The notes beneath the pieces were generated by a model. It worked only from the letters and a program-made list of their open reading frames with translations, had not been told where the DNA came from and searched no databases. Positions 53,551-56,333 of a stretch of DNA of 56,333 bases are shown piece after piece (position 1 is the stretch's first letter; every line of letters begins with the position of its first letter). The stretch is taken from positions 1 to 56,333 of the forward strand of contig SXOX01000069.1 of NCBI GenBank assembly GCA_005776585.1, read 5' to 3'. Origin of the DNA: Pseudomonadota bacterium. Lineage in GTDB: Bacteria > Myxococcota_A > UBA9042 > GCA-2863065. The position numbers and the translations under genes were made by a program.

Positions 53551-55704
53551 ATGCAAGACCCCCCGCACCACCCCCATCGCTCACCCGCCCCACGCCGTGT
53601 GTGGGGCTCCGGTCCCGGCCAACCACACCCCCGGGGCGCGCACTGGCTCGCCGCGCGGCCTCTGCGAATGGTCCTCGAGGTTGCGGCCCGGGCTGCCCTG
53701 CTTACCGCCGCCCTGGCTGCCACGCACGCCGCAGCGTGGGGCCGGGTCGAGCAACTGACCGGCGGCACCGGCTTCTTGTGCGCCCGCGTGGTCGGCGAGG
53801 GCGTGCGCTGTTGGGGCGACAACGCCGAGGGGCAGCTGGGCCTCGGCAGTCGCGCGCCGCAGGCGGGGGCGGTGCGCCCCGCGTTGCCCGAGCCGGTTAC
53901 GGAGCTCGTGGGGTCGGCCAACGCCACCTGCGCCGTGGCTCGCGGCGAGCTGCACTGCTTTGGCGCCACCGCCAAGTCGCCCCGGCTGGTCAAGACACCC
54001 GTGCCGGTGGCGCGCCTCACTGCGTTGCACGGCAAATTTGCGGGCATCGGAGCCAACGGCGAGGTGTACCGCTGGGACTCGCGCTGGGCGCCCGAGGCCG
54101 TCGCCGCGCTCAAGGGCGCCACCCAGGTGGGCTACTTGGGGCCGCGCCTGTGTGGCCTGTTGGCGGGCGAGCTGTGGTGCCCCGACGCGCAGGCGCCGGC
54201 CAAATATGGCCGCGTGCAGAGGCTGCCCCGTGCCACGCGTTTTGTGGGCGAGATCAACTTTGCCTGCGCTATCTCGGACACCGAGGCGGCCTGCGCTCGC
54301 TTCAGCCCTGTGGACGCGTGGAACGCCAAGGGCACCGTCACCCCCGTGCCGTGGCTGGTGGGCGCGCGCGACGCCGGCTACTACCACGTGCGGGTGTGCG
54401 CGTTGCGCAGCGATGGCGCGATCGAGTGCGCCAATCCCTATGGCGACGACCTCTTGCGGCCGGTCGTGTGGGCGCGTGCCGACGCCGCCGACCCGTGGGT
54501 AGGGCTGGGCGGCGCCATCGGCAATGCCTGCGGCATTCGCAAGAGTGGGGCCTTGTGGTGCACCGGTAGCAACGCCCACGGCGAGCTGCTCACGGGCACC
54601 TCCACCCTCGTGGCCGAGCCGCGGGCCGTGCGCGAGGTGCCCCCCGTGGTGCGGCTCGGGGCGGGGCCCCGCGACGTGTGTGCGGTCGCCACGCAGGGCT
54701 CCGTGGTGTGCTGGGGCGCCACCTACACCCCGTGGGACGCTGACGTGCCGACCCTGTCGCCTGCCGTCACGGTCGTGCCCAAGCCTGCGACCGAGCCGCG
54801 CGCGGTGGTCGACCTCGCCGTGGGGGGCTTTGCGGCGGGCACCGAGGTGAGCACCGCCTGCCTCGTGCGACGCGACGGCACGGCGGCCTGTTGGACGCAT
54901 GCCGACCACACGACCTTGGGGCCGTTCGACGTGCCGGGGCTCACCGACGCTGTCGCGGTGGCCGGCAGCAGCCACGTCTGCTTTCTGACCCGGGCGGGCA
55001 CCGTGAGCTGCCTAGGCGACAACCGCACGGGTCAATTGGGCACCGGCACCCTCGATGGGTCGGGAGCGCCGGTGGCCGTGCGCGGTGCCAAGGGCGTCAA
55101 GGCGCTCGGGGTGACCTGGGGCCGCACGGTCGTGGCCGGCAGCACGGGCACCGCGTGTGTGGGCACCTTGACTACCTCGTACGACAGCGGCGAGCCCGAG
55201 CGCGACACCCTGCGCACCCGCCTCCTGTCGGTCGACACGGAGGCCGCCGACTTGGTCGCGGCGGGCTCGGACGTGATCTGCGCCGCCAAAGGGGGGCGCG
55301 ACCTGCGCTGCGTCACCTTCGACGAAGACTTCGTGCCCGACGACGACGAGAGCGTGGTCGCTCCGGTGCGCATGGCACGTACCGTCTCGGGCCTCGTGAG
55401 TATTGCGGCCACGACCGCGAGCGTGTGCCTTGTGACCGACGACGGGCACGTGCAATGCGGCCGCGTCATCGGCCACGCCGATGCCGATGGGCCAGGGGAC
55501 GCGCAACGGCAGCCCGGTCTGCGCACCCGCGCCGTGGGCAACATCGCCAACGCGACCCGCGTGGTGGGGGTGGCGGGCGACGCCCCCTACTTCTGCATCG
55601 AGCGCAAAGACCGCACGGCCGCGTGTTGGGGCGAGGTGGGCGGCGACATCGTGCACGAGGCCCACGTGCCCCATGCCGTCAAGCCCCTGCTGCTGCGGCT
55701 ATAG
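53551..55704 (+). CDS. Secreted RCC1-like repeat protein
   Basis: 717 residues from the ATG at 53551. A second ATG at 53668 opens the hydrophobic segment AARAALLTAALAATHAAAW directly and is equally possible; neither has a Shine-Dalgarno sequence. The mature part is a chain of RCC1-type beta-propeller blades with recurrent short motifs: CWGDNAEGQLGLGS, CTGSNAHGELLTG, CLGDNRTGQLGTGT and CAVATQGSVVCWGA. Each blade typically has a Cys pair, expected to form disulfides in the periplasm or outside. Myxobacteria encode many such proteins; binding partners are unknown. It is followed by a hairpin at 55723. Confidence 0.8.
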   Translation: MQDPPHHPHRSPAPRRVWGSGPGQPHPRGAHWLAARPLRMVLEVAARAALLTAALAATHAAAWGRVEQLTGGTGFLCARVVGEGVRCWGDNAEGQLGLGSRAPQAGAVRPALPEPVTELVGSANATCAVARGELHCFGATAKSPRLVKTPVPVARLTALHGKFAGIGANGEVYRWDSRWAPEAVAALKGATQVGYLGPRLCGLLAGELWCPDAQAPAKYGRVQRLPRATRFVGEINFACAISDTEAACARFSPVDAWNAKGTVTPVPWLVGARDAGYYHVRVCALRSDGAIECANPYGDDLLRPVVWARADAADPWVGLGGAIGNACGIRKSGALWCTGSNAHGELLTGTSTLVAEPRAVREVPPVVRLGAGPRDVCAVATQGSVVCWGATYTPWDADVPTLSPAVTVVPKPATEPRAVVDLAVGGFAAGTEVSTACLVRRDGTAACWTHADHTTLGPFDVPGLTDAVAVAGSSHVCFLTRAGTVSCLGDNRTGQLGTGTLDGSGAPVAVRGAKGVKALGVTWGRTVVAGSTGTACVGTLTTSYDSGEPERDTLRTRLLSVDTEAADLVAAGSDVICAAKGGRDLRCVTFDEDFVPDDDESVVAPVRMARTVSGLVSIAATTASVCLVTDDGHVQCGRVIGHADADGPGDAQRQPGLRTRAVGNIANATRVVGVAGDAPYFCIERKDRTAACWGEVGGDIVHEAHVPHAVKPLLLRL

Positions 55705-55722
55705 CCAAGCTGGCGGGCCTCC

Positions 55723-55740
55723 CCCGCAGCACTCTGCGGG
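55723..55740 (+). terminator. Hairpin after the RCC1-like gene
   Basis: CCCGCAG-CACT-CTGCGGG forms a perfect seven-base-pair stem with a four-base loop, 18 bases after the stop at 55704. There is no U-tract, so it may be an unconventional terminator or a 3' stabiliser. Confidence 0.45.
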
Positions 55741-55863
55741 CCGCGCAGGCCCGTGCCTGGAGGCGTGGGTTTGCGCTTCGGGCCGGCGCTTGACCGCTTC
55801 TACAACCGGCGTACTCTCAACGGCCTGAACCAAGGGCGCGGACCCAAAGCACGACGTAATATC

Positions 55864-56082
55864 ATGCCGATAACGTGCTCTTTCTGTGGCGCCGGGGTGG
55901 GCGACCTCTACCGGAACATGCTGGGCACCATCACGAGCGTGGCGCGCTCGACGGTGACGTTCGTGCTCGACGACACGGGAGTGACGCCCTACACCATCGC
56001 CTGGAACGACCGCTCACGGATAGGCAGCATGAACCTGTCCTCAGGTGGGCGATCGAATGACGGGCTGTTTTCGCGACGATGA
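55864..56082 (+). CDS. Possible small protein with a Cys pair
   Basis: 72 residues from the ATG at 55864, beginning MPITCSFCGAG. The CxxC near the N-terminus and a beta-like segment (VTFVLDDTGVTPYTIAW) give it some protein character. There is no clear Shine-Dalgarno sequence and no recognised family. It lies in a gene-poor, AT-richer stretch (55741-56226) where I see nothing else firm. It could be a remnant. Confidence 0.3.
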   Translation: MPITCSFCGAGVGDLYRNMLGTITSVARSTVTFVLDDTGVTPYTIAWNDRSRIGSMNLSSGGRSNDGLFSRR

Positions 56083-56226
56083 GCAGCACTGCTGCGGGCA
56101 GAGTGGTTGCGGTTGTTTTCAGCGTACGGCGAGCTGGCGCTGAGGATGACCCGTCCGGTCGATTGAGGTCAGGCGGTGCGGACCGGACACCAGGCGCACC
56201 GCGGCGCACACGCCGTGCGGAGCGTC

Positions 56227-56333
56227 CTACGCGGCGGCGTCGTTCCAGGCCTGTCGGGGGTCGTCGGTGTCGTCGTACGGGTCGCGCAACGGCGGGGCCC
56301 GAGCGCGGGCGCGCGGCGGCTCGACCACGGGCA
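56227..56333 (-). CDS. C-terminal end of a gene cut by the window edge
   Basis: The minus strand is open from the right edge to a TAG at 56227-56229, giving 34 codons ending PPLRDPYDD, then TDDPRQAWNDAAA. The acidic, Pro/Arg-rich tail is typical of the disordered end of a membrane or signalling protein in this kind of genome. The function cannot be judged. Confidence 0.45.
   Translation of the reverse strand, partial: PVVEPPRARARAPPLRDPYDDTDDPRQAWNDAAA

Overview
The window is a GC-rich (roughly 68-70 % by eye) bacterial chromosome segment with short intergenic gaps and many overlapping gene ends. The gene content points to Myxococcota, probably Polyangia/Nannocystia-like rather than Myxococcus itself. 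The signs are several Ser/Thr protein kinases (one fused to a WD40 propeller), an FHA-type sigma-54 activator paired with a kinase, many secreted lipoproteins with Asp/Cys-rich or MopE-like repeats, a GH18 protein with a MYXO-CTERM-like tail, a PEGA protein, TonB and Omp85 outer-membrane proteins, and c-di-GMP enzymes. The taxonomic call is an inference from gene families; no rRNA is present.

Layout. 0-7 kb: 3' end of a tRNA, a minus-strand lipoprotein/methyltransferase operon, and a plus-strand set of three envelope proteins of unknown function. 7-13 kb: a kinase-like protein with WD40 repeats that lacks key catalytic residues, a small lipoprotein, a divergent intact kinase, and queE. 13.6-17.3 kb: an outer-membrane beta-barrel protein and a TonB-dependent receptor. 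17.3-21.6 kb: carbonic anhydrase and TerC, divergent nhaR, then map and a methyltransferase. 21.6-28 kb: an operon of a Cys-rich lipoprotein, a PEGA/proline-repeat protein and a giant lipoprotein with nine MopE-like motifs. 28-30.4 kb: a 640-base control region with a consensus-like sigma-54 promoter, then a REC/HD-GYP response regulator. 30.3-37.5 kb: a BamA/TamA-like Omp85 protein, a metalloprotease-like lipoprotein, and a kinase/sigma-54 activator pair. 37.5-44 kb: GH18 protein, ALDH22-like dehydrogenase, thioesterase, PAS-GGDEF-EAL protein and a TMEM220-like protein. 44-46 kb: parS, parA, parB and a duplicated hairpin repeat. 46.2-52.8 kb: three Cys-rich lipoproteins. 52.8-56.3 kb: gene fragments, an RCC1-like secreted protein and a partial gene.

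The observation I rate highest is at 51338-52753 (minus strand). A lipoprotein with six Cys-rich repeats runs into a thioredoxin/redoxin-like domain whose active-site first cysteine is an in-frame UGA (W-UGA-G-G-C). The same frame continues for about 108 sensible residues. A near-perfect 8-bp hairpin with a G-starting loop lies 14 nt after the UGA, in the window expected of a bacterial SECIS element. I interpret this as a selenocysteine-containing redox lipoprotein that ordinary annotation would split in two.

Other notable points are the WD40-fused probable pseudokinase, a probable lipid-binding (TULIP-like) domain on a Cys-rich lipoprotein, a perfect palindrome abutting the ribosome binding site of the HD-GYP gene, and a possible pH/CO2/ion group (nhaR, terC, can).
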